Source: Methylobacterium longum
GTDB lineage: Bacteria; Pseudomonadota; Alphaproteobacteria; Rhizobiales; Beijerinckiaceae
DNA length: 64,000 bases
Direction: 5' to 3'
Assembly: GCF_022179385.1 (NCBI RefSeq)
Contig: NZ_BPQS01000001.1
Coordinates: forward strand, 124,001 to 188,000
Each line of letters opens with the position of its first letter. Within the stretch, counting starts at the first letter, position 1. Positions 32,936 to 41,863 of this stretch are shown here, one piece after another. A program made the translations under genes and the position numbers. The notes beneath the pieces were generated by a model. The model made no database searches. It was not told the DNA's origin and saw nothing but the letters and a program-made list of their open reading frames with translations.

Positions 32936-33925
32936 GTCCGCGCGTCCCCTTCAGCGGCAGCTCAGCCCGCGACAGGTTTCGTCACGAAACAGGTGGCATC
33001 GCCGGATCGCCTGTCCAATCGGAGAGATGGCTGGTGCTGCGCGAGAGGATTGAACTCGAAAGTTATCGAAGCCAACCATCAATCGCCCGTCGCGCCAAGC
33101 AAGCTCAACCATCCCTCAGGCAACCCCGCACCCGTACTGTGGGAGAGCTTTGCGCGACCGTCAATGGGAGCCTCGGAGGACAGGCCGAGCGACTGGCGGG
33201 GTGTCAGAGATGTGACGGACCTGTTGGCGCACCAAGTTCGCGGCGATGCAGTCCCGCCGCGCCACCCGTGCGATGTCAGCGATGACGAAGGGCCGCTGAT
33301 CGTTCCCGAACCTGACGCTGCTGCCCGAGGAGGCCGGGCGGCGCGCGGCGGCCGCACCCGGCGTTCGAGACCCGAGAACGACGCTCGCGTCGCCCCGGGG
33401 GGACACGGGCGCAGCCGCGGCTCGAAGCTGCACGCGGCCCAGCGCCGGCCCGGCACGTCACGCCCACCTAGGCCGATGGCCGTGACCGCGCCGACAGACG
33501 CCGTGCAGGCGGCGGCCGGGGACGGCGTGGATCCCGCCGGTGTCGATCAGGGCGGCCCGGGCGAGTGGAGAGGGGTCCATCGTTGAAGGTCGCACAGGGT
33601 TCCCAAAGGCATCAGGATGGACCCGCGCTCCCCGATACCGCCCGTGACGACGTGGCGGTCGATAGCCGTTGCCAAGTATATGCGCGGCGCGTGCGGCGTA
33701 TGCCGCCAGGATATTGCATCGCCTTGCCGACCTGATGTATGAATAGTCGTATTCGTCAGGACCCGGTGAAAACCCGGGTGGCTCTTCCGGCCGCCGATCC
33801 GCCGGACCACGCAATCATCGGCGACTGTGTCACGGACCTCCGCGGAGGCCGACCCGCCGTGTTGCGCCTCCCGCATGAGTTCGCGGACGTCCTTCGTGCG
33901 GGACGACGAAAGCCCCCGATCCGTC
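32936..33925. other. Gap at left boundary of accessory region
   Basis: Apart from the tRNA-like sequence at 33032 no gene is supported. Open frames near 33080-33590 have no ribosome sites or domains. The last part (from about 33700) becomes the leader of the acyltransferase gene. Confidence 0.4.
33032..33058. other. tRNA-3'-end-like sequence, candidate attachment site (left)
   Basis: TGGTGCTGCG then C then GAGAGGATTGAACTC matches 37357-37383 at 26 of 27 positions. Read on the minus strand it ends in GCAGCACCA with a TTCAATC T-loop, as a tRNA 3' end would, but the T-stem no longer pairs. This suggests an old integration junction at a tRNA gene not present in the window. Confidence 0.6.
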
Positions 33926-34993
33926 ATGAACCTCGCATCGCAGCGTGGCGACAACGCCACCCATCGCCGAAGCCGTCAGAACAATTTCGATATATTGAGA
34001 TTCTTGGCGGCGTTGGCCGTGATCGTCTCGCACGCCTTCCCGATCGCCTACGGGTCCACCGTCAAGCAACCCCTCGAGGAATTCAGCAACGACCAGACCG
34101 AGCTTGGCTCTATCGCCGTGTTGGTCTTCTTCGCAATCAGCGGCTACCTGATCACACAAAGCTACGTTCGAAATCCGGATCCGATACGCTATCTTAAAGC
34201 GAGAATTTTTCGCATTATACCTGGTCTGATTGTAGTTATTGTATCGTCGGTTCTTGTCGGTTCATTGATAACAACATTTTCGCCGGCCGACTATTTTTTC
34301 CATCGCGAAACTGTTCTGTATACGATTATCAATTTATCACTGACAGGGACCCGCTTCGAGTTGCCGGGAGTCTTTACGAACAATCCAATCGGCCCAATCT
34401 TCAATGGGTCGTTGTGGAGCTTAAGTCCCGAATTCAAGCTCTATATCTGTGTCCTTTTCCTCGGTATCATTGGGTATTTGAATAGGTTCACAGTCATCGC
34501 AGTTTGGGCAGCGGCGGTACTCTTTTATTTGTTCATACAGGAGAGCAGGCAGGCGCTGCTGTTGGCCACCTTCATGGGCGGCGCCATAATCTATCTGTGG
34601 CACGATAGGATTGCCTGGAAGCAATCATACGCCATGATCAGCTTGTTGGTCTTGCTTATCTCGCTTTCGACATCGTTATTTAATGTGCTCTTCACGATCA
34701 TTGGATCGTACGCGACGATATATCTGGCGATTTCTACCCGAACTTGCTTTTCGTGGGTAACCGCGAGGGGCGACTTATCGTATGGCATGTACATATATGC
34801 GTGGCCCGTTCAACAAATGGTCGTTTTATATCTCGGTGACGCGGCGACGTGGTACTCCGTCCTGCTGACGTCGCTGCCCGTGATTCTCGTTCTAGCGTGG
34901 TTTTCCTGGAACTATGTTGAGCTGACAGCCATCAGATTCAGCCAGCGCCAAATTTCCGATCCCTTAGAACGCAGTTCCACTCGGTCGAGGTAA
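33926..34993 (+). CDS. Acyltransferase-3 family membrane protein (OafA/YrhL-like)
   Basis: About 355 residues with roughly ten membrane helices. The N-terminal FDILRFLAALAVIVSHAFPI contains the family's arginine and the catalytic-type histidine, and FFAISGYLIT with YLKARIFRIIPG follow, as in acyltransferases that O-acetylate surface polysaccharides or lipids. The gene is clearly richer in A and T than its surroundings from about 34150 onward, a sign of transfer. It lies inside the segment bracketed by the tRNA-like repeats. The start is uncertain: earlier in-frame ATGs exist at 33827 and 33878. Confidence 0.85.
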   Translation: MNLASQRGDNATHRRSRQNNFDILRFLAALAVIVSHAFPIAYGSTVKQPLEEFSNDQTELGSIAVLVFFAISGYLITQSYVRNPDPIRYLKARIFRIIPGLIVVIVSSVLVGSLITTFSPADYFFHRETVLYTIINLSLTGTRFELPGVFTNNPIGPIFNGSLWSLSPEFKLYICVLFLGIIGYLNRFTVIAVWAAAVLFYLFIQESRQALLLATFMGGAIIYLWHDRIAWKQSYAMISLLVLLISLSTSLFNVLFTIIGSYATIYLAISTRTCFSWVTARGDLSYGMYIYAWPVQQMVVLYLGDAATWYSVLLTSLPVILVLAWFSWNYVELTAIRFSQRQISDPLERSSTRSR

Positions 34994-35431
34994 TGTTATA
35001 CGCCACAGTGATTTCGATGTCCTGCTGGTGACGAGTCCGATGCGGCACCATCGTGCCTCGCTCATTCCAGCCTCTCCGAGGCGGCACCCTGATTTCTGAC
35101 GCGATCCTTCGGACACTTCTTTCCCGTCCAGCGGACGCGGGCGCGTATCGAGCGTCGAATTTGGTCAGATCGCGGCCTTACACTGTGAGTGCCTGACCGT
35201 GACGCCCTTATGACCTGGGACGGTTCATGAAGGTCTTCCGTAGCTCCTGCAGATCACCCCGCCGGTCGGGACCGTGACCGACCCTTGGGGTTCCTGCTGG
35301 CCGTCCTCGCGAGAACCCGAAGGCCTCCCGTGATCGGTCTCGCCCAAGCGATTGGCGCGCTTCGGCTTCGATTGCCCTGAAGGTGCCATAGCCGCGCGGC
35401 ATTCTCCGGGTCAGTCGAACACGGGGTGGCA
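34994..35431. other. Gap without convincing gene
   Basis: No supported frame, RNA or repeat was seen between the acyltransferase and the HhH protein. Confidence 0.45.
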
Positions 35432-35992
35432 ATGTTCCGAACTACGCTGTCCATCAGTGCGGGTCTGGCAGTGCTTGCCGTCGTTCTGGCGTCACTGTGG
35501 ATCGGATTCGGGCCGCGCCCGCAGGGTGGCCAGGACAAGAGGGCATCGGCCACGATGCCCATGCCCCAGGGGCAACGATCCCCTGTGGACGCGAAAGGCC
35601 AGACGATCCGCGCCATCGCGCCAGGAGCGCCATCCGGACCGGGAATGGCATCGGTTCCACCGAGCGCAGCGTCGTCCGCCGCCGGTCCGTCGGGTCAAAA
35701 GATGAACCCCGATGCATCCGCAGATCCGGGCGCTCCCGGAAGGCAGAGCGACAATCCGTCCCTCGCAGGGTTGAGAACGCAGACGGCCCCCGACGCACAA
35801 TCCGCAACGCCCGGGGGCGGCGTCGACCTCAACACCGCGACGGTCGACCAGTTGAATGCGCTTGGTGCCGGAATGATAGGCAAGCGGATCATGGAGTTCC
35901 GCCCCTATTCCGCGACCGATGACCTTCTTACGCGCCGGGTCTTGAAACGAGCCGATTACGAGATCATCAGGCCTGCAATCACTGTTCGATAG
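35432..35992 (+). CDS. Membrane-anchored protein with ComEA-like helix-hairpin-helix domain
   Basis: 186 residues. An N-terminal hydrophobic anchor (ISAGLAVLAVVLASLWIGF) is followed by a 100-residue low-complexity linker rich in Pro, Gly, Ala and Ser. The C-terminal 55 residues resemble the ComEA helix-hairpin-helix: VDLNTATVDQLNALGAG, then GKRIMEFRPY and DDLLTRRVLKRADYEII. ComEA binds double-stranded DNA in the periplasm during competence. Here the hairpin between the helices is altered (ALGAGMIG in place of LPGIG), so DNA binding is uncertain. Confidence 0.7.
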   Translation: MFRTTLSISAGLAVLAVVLASLWIGFGPRPQGGQDKRASATMPMPQGQRSPVDAKGQTIRAIAPGAPSGPGMASVPPSAASSAAGPSGQKMNPDASADPGAPGRQSDNPSLAGLRTQTAPDAQSATPGGGVDLNTATVDQLNALGAGMIGKRIMEFRPYSATDDLLTRRVLKRADYEIIRPAITVR

Positions 35993-36030
35993 TTATATGG
36001 AACAGAGCGGCTCCATGATACAATGTTCGA

Positions 36031-36528
36031 ATGCACGCTAACACCGTCTTCGCTTCGCTGAAGAATGGTTCTCCGGATCTCTCGGAGGATCCCACGGCCT
36101 TCCTTTCACCAGCCCTCATCCAGTGCGAACGATTATGGAAGGATCGGGGTAGGCGGACGTCGTGGCCGAAAGATCAGTGGGCCTTCGTCAGGCGCACCAT
36201 CGAACCTCTGCTCTACGCCAGGATCGAACCGGAGCCCGAACACTACTCCGGCGGCCTTCTGAATCCCAAAGGCGCGATCGAGGCGCAGAGTATAAGACTG
36301 TTTTCGTGCAGCTTCGAAAATGGTCCGCTCCCCACCATTTCCGGCTACGCTCAGTTTCAGATGATGTTCGACCGGGTGCTGGCGTCCACGGCCGACCTGT
36401 ATGACTGGATGGAAGAGACGGATTGGCTGGATTGGGCCCTGGGCTTCGGCTTCCACTTACAGGATGGCGGCGAGTGGGACGCGACCTATGAGAACGGGGG
36501 CATCGAGTTCGAGATCGTCGCTCCGTAG
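36031..36528 (+). CDS. Hypothetical protein
   Basis: 165 residues, soluble, rich in Trp and acidic residues at the C-terminal end (YDWMEETDWLDWALGFGFHL). No family or motif is recognised. It lies 38 bases after the HhH-domain gene on the same strand, so they may be co-transcribed. It is within the segment bracketed by the tRNA-like repeats. Confidence 0.55.
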   Translation: MHANTVFASLKNGSPDLSEDPTAFLSPALIQCERLWKDRGRRTSWPKDQWAFVRRTIEPLLYARIEPEPEHYSGGLLNPKGAIEAQSIRLFSCSFENGPLPTISGYAQFQMMFDRVLASTADLYDWMEETDWLDWALGFGFHLQDGGEWDATYENGGIEFEIVAP

Positions 36529-37553
36529 CCCCCTCGCTTGATCCTGGAGCATAGGGGCGTTCCGGCGACCCCACGGCCCTCACGGGGCTTCCCAGCGCGC
36601 GATTGAGGATCCGGGGCCGGTCAGCAGACGCCAGACCCACGCACGGGCTGCCCCGAGTTCCTTGGCTCGGCCCCCGGAGGGAGCGGAAGCCTCGGGTTGG
36701 TAAAGCGCGCGCCCCGAACGGCTGCATTCTGCCCATCCCTGAACGTCCACACCCGCCGAAGAACGATCCTGGGCCCATCGGGGGTGATGCCGGCGGCCGG
36801 GTTCGTGGGCAGGAGCTGACCGGAGGCCCGCCCTACGTCCCATCGCGGGATCGAACGGCCGCGGGATCGTTCTTGTTTATCGCCCGCGGGCCGATCCCCT
36901 CCGCATCACGCCCGCTGACAAGCCAAGCGAACACGTCCCCCCGCGCAGGAAGGGGTCCCGCGCGAACCGATACGGGCCGAAGGGACGGACTTCAGTGCCA
37001 TCCGTGCTCCGCGCTGCCCCCCCCCCCGCAGGACCACCGGTCCGCGCAGTATGCCAAAAATGTTTCAGGGGGGTATCGCCCATGGCCTGACGGAGCCCGG
37101 CGGTGCTTGGTCCTTCGGTCCGCAGCGCTGCATGGACGCGAGCGCCGTCCCGCTCACCGACCGGACGCTGAATGCTCCCACCCTTCGACCGGGCGACAGG
37201 ATCGGAAGGCGTATGTGGGCTTAGATGGCCCCCCATTTGGGGACCTTCCCAGGTCCGGCGGTTCGACGGGACAATGTTCGCGACCGCCGTGCAAGCGTGC
37301 GCCTATCGTCTGAGAGTCGCCTAACCCCTAGCCTACTGTCATCTCGAGGGGAATTCTGGTGCTGCGAGAGAGGATTGAACTCTCGACCTCTTCATTACCA
37401 ATCATAATTCCTCACTATCCCACCTGTTCCCAGCGTTACCCGCCATGTCCCTAAGCAATTGTTTTAGAACGACTTATTTTGTGTTAGGTTACCCGCGTGA
37501 CACCGTCATTTCCCGCTTCGGTGGTCACCATGTGGTCACCGAGGCACCGGCGC
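36529..37553. other. Gap holding the right attachment-like site
   Basis: No gene is supported. A run of nine C residues lies near 37018. The tRNA-like sequence at 37357 and the direct repeat GTGGTCACC (37521 and 37532), possibly integrase arm sites, are the only structures noted. Confidence 0.4.
37357..37401. other. tRNA-Thr-like 3' end, candidate attachment site (right)
   Basis: Read on the minus strand this carries a T-arm (GAGAG, loop TTCAATC, CTCTC) and ends TCGCAGC A CCA, which fits the 3' third of a tRNA; TTGGTAA upstream resembles a tRNA-Thr(GGT) anticodon loop. The 5' half is missing, so it is not a functional gene. It lies 150 bases before the integrase, the normal position of an attachment site left at a tRNA 3' end. 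Confidence 0.7.
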
Positions 37554-38834
37554 ATGCCAGCAGTTGCCGTGAAACTCACCAAGCGGGCAATCGATGCCCT
37601 GGTGGCTGGCGAGCAGCGATATGTGCTCTGGGACGCCGAGCTCAAAGGTCTCGGCGTACGGGTCGAGCCGACGGGCGCCAAGTCGTTCATCCTACGCTAC
37701 CGCGCCGGCGGTCGCGGGAGCGCCAAACGCTACGTCACCCTCGGCAGGTATGGCGTTATCACGCCGGAGGAGGCGCGCCGTTCGGCACGCGACCACCTCG
37801 GATCAGTCGCTCGGGGATCCGATCCGGCGCTGGAGAAAGCCCGTCAGAAGGCGGCCGCGACCATCGCGCACGTCGCCGAGCGCTTTCTCGCCGAGCATGT
37901 GACACCCAAGCGCAAAGCTGCGACAATCGCGAGTTATCGGCACGCGCTCATCGCCCGGATCGTGCCGGAGTTCGGATCACTTCGCGCTGAGGCGGTGACC
38001 CGGGCCGATGTCGCTCGGTTGCATGGCCGCCTGAGCGCCCAGCCGGCGACTGCCAACTATGTCCTGGCCGTGCTCAGCTCGCTATACTCCTGGTGCGACC
38101 GCCAAGGTTTGGTGCCAGAGGGCTTCAATCCCGTCGTTCGCGTCGACCGGTTTCGGCAGCAAGGTCGCGAACGGTACCTCACCTCCCAGGAATTGCAGCG
38201 GCTTGGCACCACCCTGCGCGAGGCTGAAACGGTCGGGTTACCGTGGGCCATCGAAGCGCGTGGCCCGAAGGCAAAGCACCTGGCACGACCCGAGAACCAA
38301 AGGACCGTGCTCGACCCGGGAGCCGTAGCCGCGATTCGCCTGTTGATCCTCACTGGCGCGCGGCTGCGAGAGATTCTGCACCTGCGCTGGCAGGAGATCG
38401 ACTTTGAGCGGGGTCTCGCGTTCCTGCCCGACTCAAAAACCGGTCGAAAGACTCTGACCCTCAGTGGTCCCGCATTGCGGATCCTGTCCAGCTTGCCGCG
38501 GACAGAATCGCCCTTTGTGATCGCGGGTATCAAGGAAGGGCGTCCGCGTGTTGACCTTCAGCGTCCCTGGGCGGCGATCTGCCGATCGGCCGATTTGCCC
38601 GGGGTGCGCTTGCACGACTTGCGACACACCTTCGCCTCAGTGGGCGCAGGCGAGAGCCTTGGCCTACCGATTGTCGGCAAACTGCTGGGGCATACGCAAC
38701 CGCAAACAACGGCACGCTATGCCCACCTCGACGCAAATCCATTGCGGCAGGCCGCGGACCTGATCGCCAGTCGCTTGGTAGATGCGATGGGGCTGCACCG
38801 GGTCGAGTTGGGAACCAAGAATGACGAACTGTGA
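37554..38834 (+). CDS. Tyrosine recombinase/integrase
   Basis: 426 residues from the chosen ATG. The N-terminal DUF4102-type arm-binding domain is visible (VKLTKRAIDALVAGEQ, LRYRAGGRGS, VTLGRYGVITPEEARR). The core SAM-like domain follows (TIASYRHALIARIVPEFG). The catalytic residues are R270 (TGARLREIL), H354 and R357 (HDLRHTFAS), H380 (LLGHTQPQTT) and the nucleophile Y389 (ARYAH), so it should be active. Such integrases insert elements into tRNA 3' ends, and a tRNA-like site lies directly upstream. Earlier in-frame starts at 37497 and 37530 are possible. Confidence 0.95.
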   Translation: MPAVAVKLTKRAIDALVAGEQRYVLWDAELKGLGVRVEPTGAKSFILRYRAGGRGSAKRYVTLGRYGVITPEEARRSARDHLGSVARGSDPALEKARQKAAATIAHVAERFLAEHVTPKRKAATIASYRHALIARIVPEFGSLRAEAVTRADVARLHGRLSAQPATANYVLAVLSSLYSWCDRQGLVPEGFNPVVRVDRFRQQGRERYLTSQELQRLGTTLREAETVGLPWAIEARGPKAKHLARPENQRTVLDPGAVAAIRLLILTGARLREILHLRWQEIDFERGLAFLPDSKTGRKTLTLSGPALRILSSLPRTESPFVIAGIKEGRPRVDLQRPWAAICRSADLPGVRLHDLRHTFASVGAGESLGLPIVGKLLGHTQPQTTARYAHLDANPLRQAADLIASRLVDAMGLHRVELGTKNDEL

Positions 38835-39416
38835 TGAGTTCGGCGTATTTGCCCTTGCCATCATTCGATATGGTCCGTCAACATGTCGACACGACAATTT
38901 ATCCGAGCCAGCAAAAGCTGTGCTGATGTTTGAAGTTCATACGCTCTCTCAGAAATCGCATTGCCCTGGAATGCAAAATCCATGCGGATTTTTCCAACAC
39001 CATTCTTATTTAGCTGGCTGCAGTTATGTTGAATGACCACGGTCTCAAGCTCAGGATTATCACGGCTTTAGTCACATCAGACTCCGTGCAAGGACATACA
39101 AGGCTGGCGTGCTCATGTCTCAACTTTACGTGGGTAAAAAGGCGCACATCGATGTGGTAGGTATATTCCGTAGATGAAAGCGCATTCTTGGGGCCGCGGG
39201 CGGCCAGGGGTCGCTCGGATCAATTGTTTCAGGAATCGAACGAAGACTGACATGATCGTACGCGCAAAAATGCCTTGGGACTAGATCCGAAGACGCCTCA
39301 AGACTAAGCAGCCATTTTGATCGGACTGAAGATGCTCAAGTCACGCTCATGATACGGCATTCAGTGCCGGCCGAACCTATAGCTCAGGCGAAGCGGTCGA
39401 GCGCGTTCTCATTCTG
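38835..39416. other. Gap after integrase
   Basis: Lower GC than its surroundings. No gene, RNA or repeat is supported on either strand. Confidence 0.45.
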
Positions 39417-40202
39417 TTAACGCGTGGCATAGGCATGCATGCCCGGACCAACAGCGGCCGGCGGCAACGTATGGTTGCCAAGATCGTAGTACAGTTCTTC
39501 CACGTTAGGCGTGCCAACCGGCTGCCTACCGTTGGGACGGCGCTTACTATCAAGAACAAGCCCAACAAACTGGGCGACGTCGGCTGCTAACGCTGGGTAG
39601 TCAGCGAGATGTATGCCGTCAGCGAAGAGACCTGATGTTGCGAGGCATCCCCCGGGAGAGCGGATTGCCGCAAACGGGTCGAAAAAGATGTAATCGCCCT
39701 CCGCACAGATCCGTGCAAGGCGATCCGAGAAGGTCGCTATGGCAGCAGGATCGCGATCCGTCGCACTGGGGCCGAGGGGGGGAATGGCGGCGACGAAGAC
39801 ATGCTCGGCCCACTCCTGAAGGGTTACCAGGATGCGCCGCACATCAGCTTCGAACCGATGCCCCGTGGTCGTCCATTCCGGATGATAGCGGCGCTTGATA
39901 TCATTCGTACCCAGGAACAGCACCACAGCGGCTGCTCGGGCTGGTGGATCGAGACGCGCTAGCCGTGCAACGCAGCCGCGAGCGGTGAGGCCCCCGGCAG
40001 CGATGTTGATAGATGGTGGCCGGCCAGCGATCTGTAACGTGCCCATCAGCGCCGCGTGCGAATTGCCGGCGAGCAGGACACTACCCTCAGCGGCGGCGGC
40101 GAGATTGGTCCGGATTTGGGACCAGTGCGCATCTGCAAGCTGGCGAACTAAGCGCCTGACTCGCCATTCTCCAACGAGCGTGTGAACCCACCGAGTGTGC
40201 AT
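39417..40202 (-). CDS. SGNH-type hydrolase
   Basis: 261 residues of the SGNH hydrolase superfamily. Block I is LLAGNSHA with the nucleophile S48, block II the glycine in NIAAGGLT, block III LGTND with N100, and block V DGIHLAD with D195 and H198. The GNSH form of block I resembles polysaccharide O-acetyl esterases. No signal peptide is evident. The ATG at 40202 has GGGAT upstream; the longer frame to 40346 is Pro/Arg-rich and shadow-like. It could act with surface carbohydrate genes further right, but the substrate is unknown. Confidence 0.8.
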   Translation of the reverse strand: MHTRWVHTLVGEWRVRRLVRQLADAHWSQIRTNLAAAAEGSVLLAGNSHAALMGTLQIAGRPPSINIAAGGLTARGCVARLARLDPPARAAAVVLFLGTNDIKRRYHPEWTTTGHRFEADVRRILVTLQEWAEHVFVAAIPPLGPSATDRDPAAIATFSDRLARICAEGDYIFFDPFAAIRSPGGCLATSGLFADGIHLADYPALAADVAQFVGLVLDSKRRPNGRQPVGTPNVEELYYDLGNHTLPPAAVGPGMHAYATR

Positions 40203-40486
40203 GATTATCCCGTGCCTGGACAATCGCCTCAGCGGCGTGGCGCGAGGCGCTGAGGATGGTGTTTGGTGTTGTTGGGGGAAGTCGGCCGCTCGCCATACTC
40301 GCGGCGTTGCTGGTCGTGTGGGTCTCTTGCGCGGCTGTGCGGGCATGTCGGGATTGACACACCACCCCGCGGGAACCGACCACTATTCTATCGGCCGAGC
40401 GCATACAGACGTGGCGGGCGTTGGGTCTTCTGGCTCCGAGGGGACCGGGGCGTCCAGCCTGATCCGGCGACGTCGTCCCTCTCAGA

Positions 40487-41224
40487 TCAGAAACGGTAGT
40501 TAAGACCGGCGCGAACGACGGCGAAGCCCGCATCCTCGCGCCCCGTACCGTAGTAGGCCGGCGTGCCAGCGCTGTAGTACGTCGCCGCTGCAGCACCACG
40601 ACCGAGGTGGAGGTAGAGAGCCTCGACCTTGGCCGAGAGTTTCTCCGTGAACGCGTACTCGATGCCGCCGCCGAGCGCGTAGCCCGTCCGGGTCGTATCC
40701 GACAGCGTGTAGGGGTAGGCGGAGGCGTAAGCCGATCGAGACCCGCCGCCGTATGCGAAGCCGCCGGTGCCGTAGACGAAAACCCGATCGAAGGCGTAGC
40801 CGACCCGTCCGCGCACGGTGCCGAAGTAGTCCAGGTTCGAACGGACGCTGTAGTAGGGCGTCGTGCCGAGATAGGCCGCGTCGGCCTTGGCGTTCGCCAG
40901 TCCCTGAATGTCTGACTCGACGCCGACCACGAGGCCGGAGCCAGGCGTAAACTGATAATTGTACCCTATCTGGCCACCGCCGCTGAACCCGCCGGACCGC
41001 CTGCCGCCCGTCACCGCTCCGTAGGTCGGATCGGTGTAGCTGTCGTTCCCGGTGCGGAAGGCGTAACCGGCGTTCAGACCGGCGTAGAAGCCCGTCCAGG
41101 TGAAGACCGGCAGCGATGGCAGGGGCGGCGGTGGCACGCGGCGGGGAAGGTCCGCCGCCTGGGCCTTGATCGCGATAAAGCCAGCCGCGGCGCCGAGGAG
41201 CACGGCCCGGGAGGGTTTCGTCAT
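40487..41224 (-). CDS. Outer-membrane beta-barrel protein (Omp25/31-like)
   Basis: 245 residues: signal peptide with ALA-type cleavage (AVLLGAAAGFIAIKAQA), a proline-rich linker, then alternating beta strands of an eight-stranded barrel beginning FTWTGFYAGLNAGYAF and ending VVRAGLNYRF with the C-terminal aromatic residue recognised by the Bam machinery. GVESDIQG and RGRVGYAFDRVFVYGTGGFAYGG are typical of alphaproteobacterial Omp25/31-like porin-family proteins. A structural outer-membrane role is likely. Confidence 0.92.
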   Translation of the reverse strand: MTKPSRAVLLGAAAGFIAIKAQAADLPRRVPPPPLPSLPVFTWTGFYAGLNAGYAFRTGNDSYTDPTYGAVTGGRRSGGFSGGGQIGYNYQFTPGSGLVVGVESDIQGLANAKADAAYLGTTPYYSVRSNLDYFGTVRGRVGYAFDRVFVYGTGGFAYGGGSRSAYASAYPYTLSDTTRTGYALGGGIEYAFTEKLSAKVEALYLHLGRGAAAATYYSAGTPAYYGTGREDAGFAVVRAGLNYRF

Positions 41225-41260
41225 AGGAGGTCTCGTCTTGAAGCGGCCGGGCCGCGGGGT

Positions 41261-41386
41261 TCAGAGGGCCAGCAGGAGCAGGCCGACGACGGTCGCGGAG
41301 AGGATTAGGCAGAGCGCCAGATCGAGGATCGGGGCTCCGCCGCAGGTAGACGCTGGGCCGCGGCCGGTCGCGGACAGGGCGATCAC
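41261..41386 (-). CDS. Tiny membrane peptide overlapping the upstream gene
   Basis: 41 residues starting at a GTG that overlaps the stop of the upstream gene as GTGA, a usual sign of translational coupling. The second half is one hydrophobic helix (LDLALCLILSATVVGLLLLAL). No family is recognised. It lies between the outer-membrane barrel and the secreted protein gene, all on the minus strand, and would be missed by length cut-offs. Confidence 0.45.
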   Translation of the reverse strand: MIALSATGRGPASTCGGAPILDLALCLILSATVVGLLLLAL

Positions 41387-41712
41387 GAGCGCACCTGCGA
41401 GAGGCTGGCAGGTGCCGCGGCCGTCCGAACGGCCCGCAGGGCGCGCTTGGGCGTGACGGCACCCGAAGGTACCGCCGCCCCGTCTGAGGGGATGACGGGA
41501 GCGGCGGTCTGCGACGCCCTCGTTCCGCCGGCGCGGTGGACCGTATCCGCGACAGTGATACCGAGGGCGGGCAGGGCGAGGGCGGCGGCGACGCAGACGA
41601 GGCGTCGCAACCGCAGCATGGCTTGGTCATGGCCGGCGCGGGACGCAGAAACGGCTGCGAGCCTGATGGGCGGCAGCGCTTGCGCGATGAGGATGCGTGT
41701 TTCGAGCGTCAT
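41383..41712 (-). CDS. Small exported protein of unknown function
   Basis: 109 residues. A GGAGG ribosome site precedes the ATG at 41712. An internal hydrophobic stretch (RRLVCVAAALALPALGITVA) suggests an anchor or a late signal peptide starting at the internal methionine at 41619, which is an alternative start. The C-terminal half is basic and Ala/Pro-rich. It is divergent from the DUF6502 gene, with the CCCACG-type motifs in the shared space. Confidence 0.5.
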   Translation of the reverse strand: MTLETRILIAQALPPIRLAAVSASRAGHDQAMLRLRRLVCVAAALALPALGITVADTVHRAGGTRASQTAAPVIPSDGAAVPSGAVTPKRALRAVRTAAAPASLSQVRS

Positions 41713-41732
41713 GCCATCGCCTCCGCGGAGTT

Positions 41733-41840
41733 CGTGGGAAACTTGACCACGCCATCTATCTACGTGTGCAAAATTCCCACGTCAATCTGAAAAGCTTGGC
41801 CGTGTGTGCGCTTTCGCACGCTGTGGGATTGTCTCCCACG
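41733..41840. promoter_or_regulatory. Divergent control region with three CCCACG-type motifs
   Basis: CGTGGGAAA at 41733-41741, AATTCCCACG at 41772-41781 and the inverted repeat GTGGGA TTGTC TCCCAC at 41823-41839 share one motif. AATTCCCACG recurs at 44169-44178 before the sulfotransferase gene. They lie between the small exported protein and the DUF6502 gene and look like binding sites of one regulator. Confidence 0.55.
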
Positions 41841-41863
41841 ACACTTTCTATATCGATGAGGTC

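Noticed and set aside
33032..33080. Functional tRNA gene
   Set aside because: Only the 3' end is similar, and the T-stem does not pair; the D- and anticodon arms are missing.
37357..37430. Complete tRNA-Thr gene
   Set aside because: The T-arm and acceptor 3' strand are present but the anticodon stem and 5' half do not fold.
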